Shown here: positions 1-9,610 of the stretch, one piece after another
How positions within the stretch are numbered: position 1 is the first letter of the stretch
Layout of the letters: each line of letters begins with the position of its first letter
Source: Legionella quateirensis
GTDB taxonomy: Bacteria > Pseudomonadota > Gammaproteobacteria > Legionellales > Legionellaceae
Assembly (NCBI RefSeq): GCF_001467955.1
Contig: NZ_LNYR01000048.1
Location: 62,001-126,000 of the forward strand
DNA: 64,000 bases
Reading direction: 5' to 3'
The notes under the pieces: model-generated
Databases searched by the model: none
Told to the model about the DNA's origin: nothing
What the model saw: only the letters and a program-made list of their open reading frames with translations
Translations under genes and position numbers: made by a program

Positions 1-264
1 TCATTTCTTATAGGTTTTTTTCTTTCAGGCTCCATGTTGTTTTATACCTTGGTAAGTGAGTGTTCAACAAATGCTACGAGAGGAGTTGCTATTAGCGTAT
101 TAAATACTGCCGTGTTCTTATTTAATACCCTGATGATGTTTCTTCCTTATCTATTTATAACCGCGTTGTCACCAGACTTTTTTACCTATCTCTGGATACT
201 GCCTTTCTTTATTCTGGTTTCGATACTGCTACTTTATTTTATAAATGACAGTTCTCCATCTTAA
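1..264 (+). CDS. MFS transporter, C-terminal end (partial)
   Basis: Open frame running in from before the window, so only the last 87 codons are seen. The peptide is almost entirely hydrophobic, with at least two membrane helices (around residues 30-55 and 65-85) and a short polar tail, as at the end of a 12-helix major facilitator permease. The substrate cannot be read from this piece. The stop lies 18 bp before the start of the guanine deaminase gene, so the two are probably co-transcribed. By inference it may import or export a purine or nucleoside. The family call rests on hydropathy and position only. Confidence 0.6.
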   Translation, partial: SFLIGFFLSGSMLFYTLVSECSTNATRGVAISVLNTAVFLFNTLMMFLPYLFITALSPDFFTYLWILPFFILVSILLLYFINDSSPS

Positions 265-282
265 TTCATAGGGAGTTATAAC

Positions 283-1617
283 ATGAATGATAAAACAGCA
301 TACCGAGGTTCACTGTTCTATTTCAAGGATACAGCGACTATTTCTAATGTACCTGTGAATAAAGACAAACAATCAGCTGAAGACTGTCAGTACGTATACA
401 TTGAGGATGGGCTTCTGATTATAGAATCAGGAAAAATCGTAGAAGCAGGCACTTATAGTGATTTAAAAAATAAAATTAAAGACATCAAACTTGTCAATTA
501 TGCCGGTAAATTAATTACTCCTGGATTTATTGACACCCATCAGCATGCATCGCAAAGCGCCATTGTTGCCGCCTATGGGGAGAAATTATTGGAATGGCTG
601 GAGAATTATGTTTTTCCTGCTGAAAGTACTTATATTGACGATGAACATGCGCGAAATGATTTAAATTTCTTCCTGGATCAACTATTAAAAAACGGCACAA
701 CTACTGCCGTATCCTATGGTCCCTTGTTTTATAGCGCATCGGATATATTCTTTGAAGAATTAACCAGTCGAAATATGCGCTTCATCACCGGCAATATATT
801 AATGGATATTAATTCGCCCGACTCTCTAAAGTTGACTGCAGAACAGAATTATGACAATTGCAAACAATTGATCGAACGATGGCACAATACCAATAGACTC
901 TCATATTGTATTTCACCCCGTTTCGCTCTGTCTTGTTCTCAGCAAATGCTGGAACTTTGTGGTGCGTTAAAAAAAGAGAATCCTGATTGCTACATTCAGA
1001 CCCATTTAGATGAAAACCTAAGAGAAATTGCTGAAGTAAAAAAATTGTACCCCAAGAGTAAACATTACATGGATGTATATGACCATTTTGGACTGGTCAC
1101 TGACAGAACTGTATTTGGTCACTGCATCCACACAACACATGAAGAACTTGAGTTATTTAAAAAATCAGGAGCAATAATATCCTGGTGCCCATTAAGTAAT
1201 AATTTTCTAGGCAGTGGATTATTTAATTTTGGAAGAGCAGTTAAATACACGGACAAAATTACAATGGGAACAGATTGGGGTGCTGGTAATTGTCTTTCCA
1301 TGTTCGCTGTATTGGATGATGCCTATAAAGTCTCCATGCTTAACAGCGTTCAGTTACCCAGCATGACCCGATGGTATATGGCAACCTATGGAGCGGCTAA
1401 AGCCCTCCAGCTTGATGACAAAATTGGTAATTTTTCTGCAGGAAAAGAGGCGGATTTTGTCGTCATCGATGCGGACGCAACTCCGTATTTAAAATACAGA
1501 CGGGAGAAAGTTAATGATATTTTTGAATTTCTCTTTATTTTAATGACATTGGGCTCAGAGGAAAATATAAAGGCAACCTATATCTACGGTAAACCTGCAT
1601 ATATTAATGATCATTAG
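283..1617 (+). CDS. guaD: guanine deaminase (amidohydrolase)
   Basis: 444 residues, the usual guanine deaminase length. The family hydrolyses guanine to xanthine and ammonia with one zinc ion. The metal-ligand set of the amidohydrolase fold is visible: PGFIDTHQH (His86, His88), QTHLDE (His241, with Glu244), GHCIH (His280) and MGTDWG (Asp331). LLEWLENYVFPAE after the first histidines is typical of guanine deaminases rather than of atrazine or cytosine deaminases. An SD (GGGAG) sits 7 nt before the ATG. The gene follows an MFS permease by 18 bp, which suggests a purine salvage unit. A related aminohydrolase is possible but less likely. Confidence 0.85.
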   Translation: MNDKTAYRGSLFYFKDTATISNVPVNKDKQSAEDCQYVYIEDGLLIIESGKIVEAGTYSDLKNKIKDIKLVNYAGKLITPGFIDTHQHASQSAIVAAYGEKLLEWLENYVFPAESTYIDDEHARNDLNFFLDQLLKNGTTTAVSYGPLFYSASDIFFEELTSRNMRFITGNILMDINSPDSLKLTAEQNYDNCKQLIERWHNTNRLSYCISPRFALSCSQQMLELCGALKKENPDCYIQTHLDENLREIAEVKKLYPKSKHYMDVYDHFGLVTDRTVFGHCIHTTHEELELFKKSGAIISWCPLSNNFLGSGLFNFGRAVKYTDKITMGTDWGAGNCLSMFAVLDDAYKVSMLNSVQLPSMTRWYMATYGAAKALQLDDKIGNFSAGKEADFVVIDADATPYLKYRREKVNDIFEFLFILMTLGSEENIKATYIYGKPAYINDH

Positions 1618-1673
1618 AATAAACAAGTTAAAGAGTGTGTTTCCAGTTTATGCGCTATCCATTCGGGCTGAGG

Positions 1674-1807
1674 AATTTCTGTATTTAAAGTAGCCTGGAT
1701 GAAGTGCAAAGCGCGTAATCCAGGAAGCCCCTCGAAGCGGGCACCGACTAAAATGTACTATGCTGCGCATAGCCTTCCCGGATTTCGCTGCGCTTCATCC
1801 GGGCTAC
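1674..1807. repeat. palindromic dispersed repeat, copy 1
   Basis: 134 bp. The core at 1690-1807 starts GTAGCCTGGATGAAG and ends CTTCATCCGGGCTAC, so the ends are inverted repeats able to form a long imperfect hairpin. A near-identical copy starts at 1859, giving a 185-bp period. GTAGCCCGGATGAAG-type ends are typical of REP-like or MITE-like elements in gammaproteobacteria. No coding capacity. Confidence 0.85.
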
Positions 1808-1858
1808 TTTTGATGTTCTCCGGATCGATCAAAGTGACTCATAACCCTCAAGCTACAC

Positions 1859-1992
1859 AATTTCTGTATTTAAAGTAGCCTGGATGAAGTGCAAAGCGCG
1901 TAATCCAGGAAGCCCCGCGAAGCGGGCACCGACTAAAATGTACTATGCTGCGCATAGGCCTCCCGGATTTCGCTGTGCTTCATCCGGGCTAC
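1859..1992. repeat. palindromic dispersed repeat, copy 2
   Basis: Second copy of the 134-bp element at 1674, with only a few substitutions (for example at the CCCCTCGAAG/CCCCGCGAAG and CATAGCC/CATAGGC positions). The flank AATTTCTGTATTTAAA is shared with copy 1, so the duplication includes sequence beyond the hairpin itself. Confidence 0.85.
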
Positions 1993-2080
1993 ATTTGATT
2001 TTCTTGCTTGCCTGACGGCTACGGGTCTATTTGCTGGAAATCTACGATGTCGCAGGTTTTATTTATAACTCCATCACCTG

Positions 2081-2824
2081 TTACTCAGGAACAGAACGTT
2101 CTTCTTCAAAAAAACGAACCTGACCTGTTTTAATGTCATGCACTCCAGCAACTATCCCAACTTTTTTGCTTTTAACCAAATCTCTAAGGATGGGACTTCT
2201 GGCCTGAATTTCCCTGACAACATGTAATGCATTAGCCTGGGCAATAGCATCCACTAACTGTGCATCACTGCAATTTTTAGTGCCCAGAGTTTCCATACTG
2301 GGTTTCACAACCGGTTGAATTTTATCTAAAACATCAGTTAAATGCCCCAATTTGACGTCTTTACATGCTCCAGAAACAGCGCCACAAGACGTATGCGCCA
2401 ATACGACAATCAATCGCGAACCTACAACCGCTGAGGCATACTCCATACTGCCCAGTATGTCATCATTTACTACATTACCGGCAACACGTAATGTAAACAA
2501 ATCAGCTAATCCTTGATCAAAAATCAACTCAGGCACACTGCGTGAATCCATGCAATTGAGCACTACTGCAAAAGGAAACTGACCATACGAAGAGATCTTG
2601 GCCTGTTTTAAATAATCACGAGAAATTTGTTTATTCGCCAGAAATCGCTGATTCCCTTCTTTCAATCGTAGTAATGCCTGCTTGGGAGACATTTGCTGTT
2701 GTTTTTCCTGACTTATGGTTTTACCCAAAGGAGCTGTTTCGCTGGATGCTGCGTGAGCCAAATCGTTGGAAATCCATATGACACTGCAAGCCAGAACCAT
2801 AATTTTTAATCCGATATGATACAT
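2081..2824 (-). CDS. periplasmic beta-class carbonic anhydrase
   Basis: 247 residues; interconverts CO2 and bicarbonate. A signal peptide is visible (hydrophobic stretch about residues 6-25, AHA cleavage region), so the enzyme is expected in the periplasm. The beta-class zinc site is complete: CMDSR (Cys91 with the Asp93-Arg95 dyad) and HTSCG (His144, Cys147). RVAGN around residue 113 is the usual family motif. The SD GGGAG lies 7 nt before the ATG. It is convergent with guaD across the repeat region. Exported beta carbonic anhydrases are known in Legionella; the physiological role here is not shown by the sequence. Confidence 0.9.
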   Translation of the reverse strand: MYHIGLKIMVLACSVIWISNDLAHAASSETAPLGKTISQEKQQQMSPKQALLRLKEGNQRFLANKQISRDYLKQAKISSYGQFPFAVVLNCMDSRSVPELIFDQGLADLFTLRVAGNVVNDDILGSMEYASAVVGSRLIVVLAHTSCGAVSGACKDVKLGHLTDVLDKIQPVVKPSMETLGTKNCSDAQLVDAIAQANALHVVREIQARSPILRDLVKSKKVGIVAGVHDIKTGQVRFFEEERSVPE

Positions 2825-2970
2825 TAATCAACTCCCTTTCATTAATTTATATTTTAACCAAATTTATCATAACGTTAACTTACCTCTATTTGCAAAGATC
2901 CATTACAAATTGATTCCTTCATCTATAATTAACAAATAAGGAATTATAGACCCAAAGAAGTGAGGACACC

Positions 2971-3177
2971 ATGAATAGGGAAATAGAAGTTGAAGAAATC
3001 TACTTGATGAATATCAGCAACAAAGAAAAATGCAAACGATTAAATGATTTCTTATTGGACTGCTTTAATGAAATGGAAGCAGTAGATCAGAACATGCATC
3101 CAGAAGTTCATCACAATTTATCAGAAGCCTATCAGCTTGCGAAAAACTATCTAAGAACATTGGAAGAAATGTCTTGA
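2971..3177 (+). CDS. small conserved-type hypothetical protein (68 aa)
   Basis: Not recognised. 68 residues, acidic and helical, with no signal peptide or membrane segment. Supported by a good SD (GAGG, 5 nt before the ATG) and a plausible upstream -10 element (TATAAT near 2927). Residues 20-68 look like a two-helix hairpin (LNDFLLDCFNEMEAVDQ and LSEAYQLAKNYLRTLEEM). It stands alone between divergent carbonic anhydrase and an outer-membrane protein gene. Confidence 0.65.
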   Translation: MNREIEVEEIYLMNISNKEKCKRLNDFLLDCFNEMEAVDQNMHPEVHHNLSEAYQLAKNYLRTLEEMS

Positions 3178-3336
3178 TTCAATTACGTTCACACAGCGCG
3201 ATTCTCACCTCCAGATGCATTGGTCCCCTTTTAAATTAATACAGAAGAACTCTTTGCCTGCAAGTTAATCTCTAGCTATTGTCCCTGTTCACATTTCAAG
3301 TTACAGTCATGATTCTAATTAATAAGTGGAGCATTC

Positions 3337-4023
3337 ATGTTAAGGAAAACCCAAGTACTAGGGGCAGGTCTGATTATTTTAGCGGCCTCATCAGCAAACT
3401 CAGGATTTTATGCCGGAATTGGAACGGGATCAGATACAGTTGATTTCGCAATGAGATCCCGGGTCACGGGACCAAACCCGGGACATCCTGCAAATTTTGA
3501 TGTAATCAATAAATCACATGCATCAGCTACGGGCATTTTTGGTTCACTCTTTGCCGGATATGGTGCACTTGCCTATAAGAAATTTTATTTTGCCGCAGAA
3601 GCAAACGGTACTCTCAGTGCAACTGAATCTAACGGCTATAATTTTGAATTCATCCACAAATCATTCATACAGACCGTAATTAAACTTAAAAACACTTTCG
3701 GCATTAGCGTACTTCCAGGATATCAATTTTCACCTGATACATTATTTTATGGTCGCCTGGGACTCACTAACAGCACATTGCAAGTAAATACTTCTGACAT
3801 TTCCCTGGCTAACTTCACCAGGAAAAAAAATGGCTTTCGCTATGGATTGGGTATAAAACAGAATATTACCAATCGACTGGCATTGCGTATGGATTATAGC
3901 CGTATAACCTATAATGGCACTAATACAAGTACTTTTGATCCCGTCGGAGTAGTTATCAAAGCAACACATATGTCACCCAATGAACAATTAGTTGAATTTG
4001 GGTTAATTTTTAATTTTGCATAA
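3337..4023 (+). CDS. outer-membrane beta-barrel protein
   Basis: 228 residues. It begins with a clear signal peptide (residues 1-21, cleavage near NSG), then alternating amphipathic strands with aromatic ends (FYAGIGTG, FYFAAEANG, FGISVLPGYQF, LFYGRLGL, FRYGLGIKQ, LALRMDYSRI). It ends in a strand closing with Phe-Asn-Phe-Ala, much like the C-terminal barrel signature of small OmpA/Opa-type eight-stranded barrels. Monocistronic: SD GGAG 5 nt before the ATG and a strong hairpin terminator downstream. The exact function (adhesin, porin-like or surface antigen) cannot be told. Confidence 0.8.
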   Translation: MLRKTQVLGAGLIILAASSANSGFYAGIGTGSDTVDFAMRSRVTGPNPGHPANFDVINKSHASATGIFGSLFAGYGALAYKKFYFAAEANGTLSATESNGYNFEFIHKSFIQTVIKLKNTFGISVLPGYQFSPDTLFYGRLGLTNSTLQVNTSDISLANFTRKKNGFRYGLGIKQNITNRLALRMDYSRITYNGTNTSTFDPVGVVIKATHMSPNEQLVEFGLIFNFA

Positions 4024-4042
4024 CTCACTTTAATCCATTTGC

Positions 4043-4086
4043 AATGAATGGCTGTAACAGCCATTCATTCCAGATTTTAATTTTTT
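4043..4086 (+). terminator. rho-independent terminator of the barrel gene
   Basis: Perfect 12-bp stem AATGAATGGCTG / CAGCCATTCATT with a TAA loop at 4043-4069, followed by a T-rich run (TTTTAATTTTTT). It begins 20 bp after the stop of the outer-membrane protein. Confidence 0.85.
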
Positions 4087-4165
4087 ACGCAGACTGCCCA
4101 ATTAATATATTGCATTAACTACCCCCCTAATTCATAATTAGAGTCTCGATTTTTATGGAAAAACT

Positions 4166-5020
4166 ATGACAGCATCGTTACTCGATGGCAGAGAATTAGC
4201 AGCTCTTCGCCGGAATGAACTCAAACTCAGAGTGCAGCATCATGTTCAACAAGGACAGCGAGCACCGGGGCTGGCTGTCGTACTCATTGGTACTGATCCT
4301 GCATCAACGATCTATGTAAATAATAAACGAAAAGCCTGTGAAGAAGTGGGCATCACATCCCACTCTTATGATTTACCGGCAGAAACCAGTCAACAGCAAT
4401 TACTTCAACTCATTACCGAATTAAATCTCTCAGAACAGATCGATGGAATATTAATTCAATTACCATTACCCAAACACATCAATGAAACAGTGATCATTGA
4501 ACACATCAAACCAGAAAAGGATGTGGATGGCTTTCATCCTTATAATTTGGGAAGACTAGCCCAGCGAAATCCCTTATTGAGGCCATGTACGCCCTTGGGC
4601 ATTATGAATCTGTTACACCATTATCAATTGAATGTTAAAAGAAAACATGCGGTAGTCATAGGTGCATCAAATATTGTTGGCCGGCCAATGAGTCTTGAGT
4701 TATTACTCGCAGGAGCTACAGTTACGGTCTGCCATAAATTCACCCAAAATCTGCAAAAACTGGTGGAAATTGCCGACATCGTTGTTGTAGCAACAGGTAA
4801 AATGGATGTCATAGATTCCGACTGGCTTAATGAAAGTCAAATAGTCATTGATGTTGGAATGCATCGTTTGAGCGATGGCAGTATTAGAGGTGATGTTGAT
4901 TTTCGTAAAGCAGTAAATAAAGTAGCCTGGATAACTCCTGTGCCCGGTGGAGTTGGTCCAATGACTATAGTTTCATTACTTGAAAATACTATGTTAGCCG
5001 CAGCGAAACTCATGGGATGA
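4166..5020 (+). CDS. folD: bifunctional methylenetetrahydrofolate dehydrogenase/cyclohydrolase
   Basis: 284 residues, normal FolD length. Catalyses NADP-dependent oxidation of 5,10-methylene-THF and hydrolysis of the methenyl form, supplying 10-formyl-THF in the cytosol. Signatures: [14 protein letters not shown] (catalytic Tyr/Lys region, about residues 50-63), [25 protein letters not shown], the Rossmann segment [18 protein letters not shown] and the end motif [12 protein letters not shown]. The start is supported by a GGAAAAACT spacer before the ATG. It is convergent with a small acidic protein gene whose stop is 3 bp away. Confidence 0.96.
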   Translation: MTASLLDGRELAALRRNELKLRVQHHVQQGQRAPGLAVVLIGTDPASTIYVNNKRKACEEVGITSHSYDLPAETSQQQLLQLITELNLSEQIDGILIQLPLPKHINETVIIEHIKPEKDVDGFHPYNLGRLAQRNPLLRPCTPLGIMNLLHHYQLNVKRKHAVVIGASNIVGRPMSLELLLAGATVTVCHKFTQNLQKLVEIADIVVVATGKMDVIDSDWLNESQIVIDVGMHRLSDGSIRGDVDFRKAVNKVAWITPVPGGVGPMTIVSLLENTMLAAAKLMG

Positions 5021-5023
5021 AAC

Positions 5024-5221
5024 TTATTTATCCAGTTCATCCCAATCAAATTCACCGCTTAACTCATCAAAATCATCTTTAAACTCATCTCTCAAGCGCT
5101 TTCTTTCTAATCGGTCTTCCAACATGCGCTTTACTCTTTTTTTCTGAGTCATGTCGTCAATGTCATCATCATAGTTATAATCAGAAAACGATTGATCATC
5201 AAATTCTTCATGTAAACCCAT
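5024..5221 (-). CDS. small charged protein, PA3496-like family
   Basis: 65 residues when started at the ATG at 5221. An upstream ATG at 5263 would add 14 residues, but only the inner start has a strong SD (AGGAGG, 5 nt before the ATG). The protein is a run of acidic residues followed by a basic/acidic helix (RVKRMLEDRLERKRLRDEFKDDFDEL). This pattern resembles the short gammaproteobacterial PA3496-type proteins, whose role is poorly known. Cytosolic. The family assignment is from pattern memory only. Confidence 0.7.
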   Translation of the reverse strand: MGLHEEFDDQSFSDYNYDDDIDDMTQKKRVKRMLEDRLERKRLRDEFKDDFDELSGEFDWDELDK

Positions 5222-5329
5222 TTCACCCTCCTTTTGAATGTCCTCAAGAAAAGTATAGTGCACAAATTTAAAATACGGTAATTGGAATTGAATTCATTAA
5301 TTCAGTACCAGACTGTTTAGAATAGATCA

Positions 5330-5357
5330 GAACAGAGGGACATTTATCCCCCTGTTC
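5330..5357. terminator. hairpin in the small-protein/rlmJ intergenic region
   Basis: Imperfect 11-bp stem GAACAGAGGGA / TCCCCCTGTTC with a 6-nt loop and one internal mismatch. It lies upstream of both neighbouring genes (divergent), so it does not terminate either one. It may be a leader structure or a repeat remnant. No T-run follows. Confidence 0.35.
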
Positions 5358-5506
5358 CGAAATCAAATACAATTCTCTGAAAAAAACAATTCACGGCTAT
5401 AAAAAATACATCACTGCTCGATAAAACACTGCGTCCAGAACAGTTATTACGATAAATAAAGGGATTCTGTTATACTCAGCAAAACTCTTTAAACAAGTAC
5501 TCATTT

Positions 5507-6343
5507 ATGCTCAGCTATCAACATGGATACCATGCGGGCAATTTTGCCGATGTTATCAAACACGTGACTTTAACCCGACTGTTATCGTATGTAATAAAGA
5601 AAGATAAACCATTGTTTTATCTTGAGACCCACTCTGGCAAAGGACAGTATGACTTAAGGGATAAACAAGCTGAAAAAACCGGTGAATACAAACAGGGAAT
5701 TAAATTAATCTGGCCTGATCGTAAACAGCTCAATCCAGTATTTAAAGACTATTGTGATACCATCAAAAGCATGAATCATGAAGATGGTTTAAGAAATTAT
5801 CCCGGATCCCCATATTTCGCAATTCATACATTACGCATGCAGGATAGATTATACCTGTGTGAACTCCATCCTGCTGAATTTGAAGCACTGGATCAGATGG
5901 CTCATTTGAATAAAAAAGTCCATACCAGCAATACTGATGGTCTGACCAGTATGAAAGCGCTTTTACCTCCTCCAGAGAAAAGAGGATTGATTTTTATTGA
6001 TCCCTCATTTGAACGCAAGGAAGAATATAAAGAAATCCCTTCCTCTATAAAACAGGCCTTTGCCAAATTTTCAACTGGCGTGTATTGTCTTTGGTATCCT
6101 GTGGTAAACAGAAAACTAACAGAACAGCTCATCAGAGGTATGAAAGATATTGAGGCAAAAGAAGCACTAAGAATAGAGTTTAATCTTACTCTGGCACCAA
6201 AAGATGGAATGACTGGCTGTGGATTATGGATTATCAATCCGCCCTTCACTTTAGCCGCGGAACTTAAAATTGTACTGGATACGCTTAGAACCTATTTTAA
6301 TTCAGGCGTGTCATCTTACATTATTGAACCTTATTCAAAATAA
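5507..6343 (+). CDS. rlmJ: 23S rRNA (adenine-2030-N6)-methyltransferase
   Basis: 278 residues. The N-terminus MLSYQHGYHAGNFADVIKH is the RlmJ hallmark. The protein methylates A2030 of free 23S rRNA with S-adenosylmethionine. The ETHSGKG segment (about residues 40-46) matches the cofactor region. The catalytic motif, normally DPPY/F, reads DPSF here (Asp165-Pro-Ser-Phe168), with the second proline replaced. It is 12 bp upstream of gloB and probably in the same transcript. Overall identity to the family is clear; only the motif substitution is unusual. Confidence 0.93.
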   Translation: MLSYQHGYHAGNFADVIKHVTLTRLLSYVIKKDKPLFYLETHSGKGQYDLRDKQAEKTGEYKQGIKLIWPDRKQLNPVFKDYCDTIKSMNHEDGLRNYPGSPYFAIHTLRMQDRLYLCELHPAEFEALDQMAHLNKKVHTSNTDGLTSMKALLPPPEKRGLIFIDPSFERKEEYKEIPSSIKQAFAKFSTGVYCLWYPVVNRKLTEQLIRGMKDIEAKEALRIEFNLTLAPKDGMTGCGLWIINPPFTLAAELKIVLDTLRTYFNSGVSSYIIEPYSK

Positions 6344-6355
6344 CAAGAGAAATAA

Positions 6356-7123
6356 ATGTTTCAAGTGCTCCCTATATCTGCATTTTCGGACAATTATATC
6401 TGGGCTATTACGGGCGATAAACCAGGGGTTTTCGACTGTATCGATCCTGGAGAAGCTGCTCCGGTCATTCATTTTGCACAAACACATCAACTGAAACTTC
6501 GTACTGTTTTATTAACGCATCATCATCATGATCATATTGGCGGAGTGACTGAGCTACGTAACGCGTATCCTGACGCCATCATCTATGGACCCAGCGATTC
6601 ACGAATTTCTTACCTTACTCAATCAGTGGGTGAACACCAATCCCTCAAGATTGGAACATTAACCATTGATGTCCTGTTTAATCCAGGACATACGTCCACT
6701 CATATAAGTTATTATGAACCTCGTCAGCAATGGTTGTTTTGCGGCGATACCCTGTTTTCCGCGGGTTGTGGTCGAGTGTTCGATGGAACAATGGAACAAT
6801 TACATCATTCGCTAATCCTGTTTAAACATTTACCGCAGTCTACTAAAATATTTTGTGGCCACGAATATACACGGCAAAATCTCAGATTTGCCCTGACTGT
6901 AGAACCTGATAATCAGGATGTAATAAACTATATAAACCAATTAACACACCAGAAACTCGGCTGCTCCTTGCCCTCTAACCTAGAACTGGAGTTAACTGTA
7001 AATCCTTTTCTTCGCACGGATAAACAGGCAGTAATTGAATACGCTCTAAAACACGGCGCGCAATCTACTGATTCTCTAGAGGTATTCAGAGTCTTAAGAA
7101 ATCAGAAGGATGTATTTCAATAA
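6356..7123 (+). CDS. gloB: hydroxyacylglutathione hydrolase (glyoxalase II)
   Basis: 255 residues, standard length. Hydrolyses S-lactoylglutathione to D-lactate and glutathione, the second step of methylglyoxal detoxification. It is a metallo-beta-lactamase fold with the binuclear metal motif THHHHDH (residues 54-60), then [21 protein letters not shown] and CGHEYT, all in order. The C-terminal glyoxalase domain is complete (ending [11 protein letters not shown]). Probably translated from the rlmJ transcript. Confidence 0.95.
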   Translation: MFQVLPISAFSDNYIWAITGDKPGVFDCIDPGEAAPVIHFAQTHQLKLRTVLLTHHHHDHIGGVTELRNAYPDAIIYGPSDSRISYLTQSVGEHQSLKIGTLTIDVLFNPGHTSTHISYYEPRQQWLFCGDTLFSAGCGRVFDGTMEQLHHSLILFKHLPQSTKIFCGHEYTRQNLRFALTVEPDNQDVINYINQLTHQKLGCSLPSNLELELTVNPFLRTDKQAVIEYALKHGAQSTDSLEVFRVLRNQKDVFQ

Positions 7124-7236
7124 CAAACAGAATGCACCAAAATAACACTTTATGAATAGATAAGATCCAGAAAGGGTTTAATAGTTCAGCGTTTTTTAGT
7201 AAACTGTTTAGCCAATTATGAACACAGGTAATACCA

Positions 7237-8676
7237 TTGAAATTTAAGTCATTCATTATAAAAAGTTTTTTATTCTGCAGCTTCATCTTTCTTGGCATTT
7301 CAAATGTTTCAATTGCTCGCGGTGCACCGGATGTTTGGGATGTACTGCGTAATGAATTTACCCTAAATCATGAAGTAACCCGTCCGGAAGTTCAGGAACA
7401 GATTAGATGGCTGGTTGCTCACCCAAGTTATTTAAATAAAGTCAGCAGACAATCAGAACCCTACATTTATCATGTTCTGGGTGAGATAAAGAAACGCAAA
7501 TTACCTGGCGAGCTGGCGCTTATTCCAATGGTTGAAAGTGCTTATGATCCCTTTGTTTATTCTGGGGCAGGAGCTGCAGGATTATGGCAGCTGATGCCAA
7601 GAACAGGTAGTGAACTGGGATTAAAACAGGATTGGTGGTTTGATGGACGTCGCAGCATAAGACCATCTACTGATGCAGCACTGAATTATTTACTTTACCT
7701 GAATAAATTTTTCAAAGGGAACTGGATATTGGCTATTGCGGCTTATGACTCCGGAGAAGGAACTATCGGCCGAGCAATTAAATCTACAGCGCGTCCCAGT
7801 AAATCGGTCAACTTTTGGAATTTGCCTGTACCAAGAGAAACCAAACTTTATGTACCTCGATTACTTGCCTTGGCAGAAGTAATAAAGAATCCAGGTCGTT
7901 ATAAAGTTAGTTTGCCCAGTATCCCTTATCTACCTTATTTCGAAGAAGTAAATATAGGCAGTCAAATTGATTTGAATCATGCCGCCAAACTTGCTGGTAT
8001 CAGTTATACTGAATTAAAAAAATTGAATCCTGGATATAATCGTTGGACAACCCCGCCTTATAAACCATTTAAATTACTCATTCCTACAGAAAAAGTTGAG
8101 CGTTTTAACTTGAATTTATCCAATATACCAGAAGATAAACGTGTAAGCTGGCCAAAACATCAAGTTCAAGAAGGCGACAGCCTCGACTCTATTGCCGCTC
8201 GATATAACACAACGGTAAAGCTCATTAAGCAATTAAATCAATTGACCAGTAATAGTGTAAAACCCAATCAAGCCATATTGATCCCAAGTAATAAGAAGAC
8301 ACCTGTGGTTGTCAAAAATGAAGCTTCTGTTTCAACTGCTTTGGCAAAACAGTTAACCAAAACTAAAATCCAAAGAGTGATTCATATAGTCAAAGCTACA
8401 GACAGCTACCAAAAAATTCAGAAAACTTATGGAGTAACTGCTGAAGACATTAAAACCTGGAATAAACTTACGACAAATAAACCGTTAAAAACCGGCCAAC
8501 ATTTAGTCATTTGGAACAAGGTAAAGCAACAGACCCTATACATAGTAAAACCAGGAGATAGTTTAAGCGTTATTGCAAAGTCTCATCAAACAAAAGTGAA
8601 ATCACTTCTTAAATTAAATCCAAGCCTCGGAAGAAAGAAAACGCTTCGCTTGGGACAAAAAATATGGGTAGGTTAA
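7237..8676 (+). CDS. mltD: membrane-bound lytic murein transglycosylase D with LysM repeats
   Basis: 479 residues. Starts at a TTG codon; no in-frame ATG gives the signal peptide (residues 1-28, KSFLFCSFIFLGIS). The SLT catalytic domain (about residues 75-220) has the active glutamate in LIPMVESAYDP (Glu100) and the motifs GAAGLWQLMPRTG and AYDSGEG. A LysM-like segment near 230-280 is followed by three LysM domains at about 306-350, 383-428 and 435-478. The family cleaves peptidoglycan glycan strands with anhydro-muramyl products in the periplasm. No lipobox is visible, so it may be periplasmic rather than lipid-anchored. Confidence 0.92.
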   Translation: MKFKSFIIKSFLFCSFIFLGISNVSIARGAPDVWDVLRNEFTLNHEVTRPEVQEQIRWLVAHPSYLNKVSRQSEPYIYHVLGEIKKRKLPGELALIPMVESAYDPFVYSGAGAAGLWQLMPRTGSELGLKQDWWFDGRRSIRPSTDAALNYLLYLNKFFKGNWILAIAAYDSGEGTIGRAIKSTARPSKSVNFWNLPVPRETKLYVPRLLALAEVIKNPGRYKVSLPSIPYLPYFEEVNIGSQIDLNHAAKLAGISYTELKKLNPGYNRWTTPPYKPFKLLIPTEKVERFNLNLSNIPEDKRVSWPKHQVQEGDSLDSIAARYNTTVKLIKQLNQLTSNSVKPNQAILIPSNKKTPVVVKNEASVSTALAKQLTKTKIQRVIHIVKATDSYQKIQKTYGVTAEDIKTWNKLTTNKPLKTGQHLVIWNKVKQQTLYIVKPGDSLSVIAKSHQTKVKSLLKLNPSLGRKKTLRLGQKIWVG

Positions 8677-9014
8677 TCAAAACAGATAAACCATAAAGAA
8701 GAGCGCTGATACGGTCTATCAGTAGAATCTTCAGATTTAACTCGTTGGATTAGTACGTGGCTATCGAAATTGATGCAACGAATCAACCAGAAAATGGATT
8801 ACGAATAGCCCTAAAAACGGAAAATGTCTGAAATTATAGTATATCGTTTATTAAAATGAGCTTCAAAATATATTGATTACTTATTGATTTACAATACAAT
8901 TTTTATTAATGTGCGAGTATATGTTGATTTATTTTTCTTTTCAGGTATGAAGCTTGCAGGAGTGTCCTGAAACTTGTGTTATACTGTTAATATCTAATTA
9001 ATAAACTAAATAAT
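8677..9014. other. intergenic region upstream of yciB
   Basis: 338 bp without a credible gene. The only structure I see is near its right end: a 6-bp inverted repeat TTCAGG (8940-8945) / CCTGAA (8966-8971) just before an extended -10 element TGTTATACT (8977-8985). This is a plausible promoter for yciB with a small operator-like hairpin. The rest is AT-rich and featureless. Confidence 0.5.
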
Positions 9015-9560
9015 ATGAAATTACTGTTTGATTTTTTCCCCATAGTTTTATTTTTTATTGTATATAAATTTTTCGGAATTTATATAGCAACAGCTGTTGC
9101 CATGATTGCTTCAATCAGCCAGGTAGCTTTTTATCGATTAAAATTTCAACACTATGAAAAAATGCATGTGATCAGCCTTGCCATCATTATGGTTCTTGGT
9201 GGCGCCACTTTATTTTTTCATAATCCATGGTTTATCAAATGGAAACCAACCGGAATTTATTGGCTATCCGCTCTAGTATTCTTTAGTTCCAGTTTTATAG
9301 GTTCAAAACCTATCATTCAAAAAATGATGGAAGCCAACGTAAAACTGTCTTCTAAAATCTGGCACAGGCTTAATTTTGCCTGGACCTTGTTTTTTATTAT
9401 GATGGGCGCTTTAAATCTTTATGTCGCTTATTATTACGATACTGATGCCTGGGTTAATTTTAAATTATTTGGTGGAGTTGGATTTACTTTACTGTTTGTA
9501 CTGATACAGGCTTTTTATTTAACCAAGCATATGGATGAAAATGCGCTGGAAAAACAATAA
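9015..9560 (+). CDS. yciB: inner-membrane septation protein YciB
   Basis: 181 residues, five or so hydrophobic helices. The N-terminus [19 protein letters not shown] and the motif [19 protein letters not shown] are those of the YciB/IspZ family of inner-membrane proteins linked to cell envelope synthesis and septation. Monocistronic, ending 50 bp before pmrA. Confidence 0.93.
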   Translation: MKLLFDFFPIVLFFIVYKFFGIYIATAVAMIASISQVAFYRLKFQHYEKMHVISLAIIMVLGGATLFFHNPWFIKWKPTGIYWLSALVFFSSSFIGSKPIIQKMMEANVKLSSKIWHRLNFAWTLFFIMMGALNLYVAYYYDTDAWVNFKLFGGVGFTLLFVLIQAFYLTKHMDENALEKQ

Positions 9561-9610
9561 TATATAACAGAGTCTTCATCTACGATGATGAAATATAAGT
9601 AGGAGCTACG

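Larger units (their letters stand above)
1618..2080. other. intergenic region filled with a tandem palindromic repeat
   Basis: A 463-bp gap between two convergent genes (guaD and the carbonic anhydrase). Most of it is two copies of one 134-bp palindromic sequence, listed separately, separated by 51 bp of unrelated sequence. I see no gene in it. The repeats could act as bidirectional terminators for the flanking genes. Confidence 0.8.
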
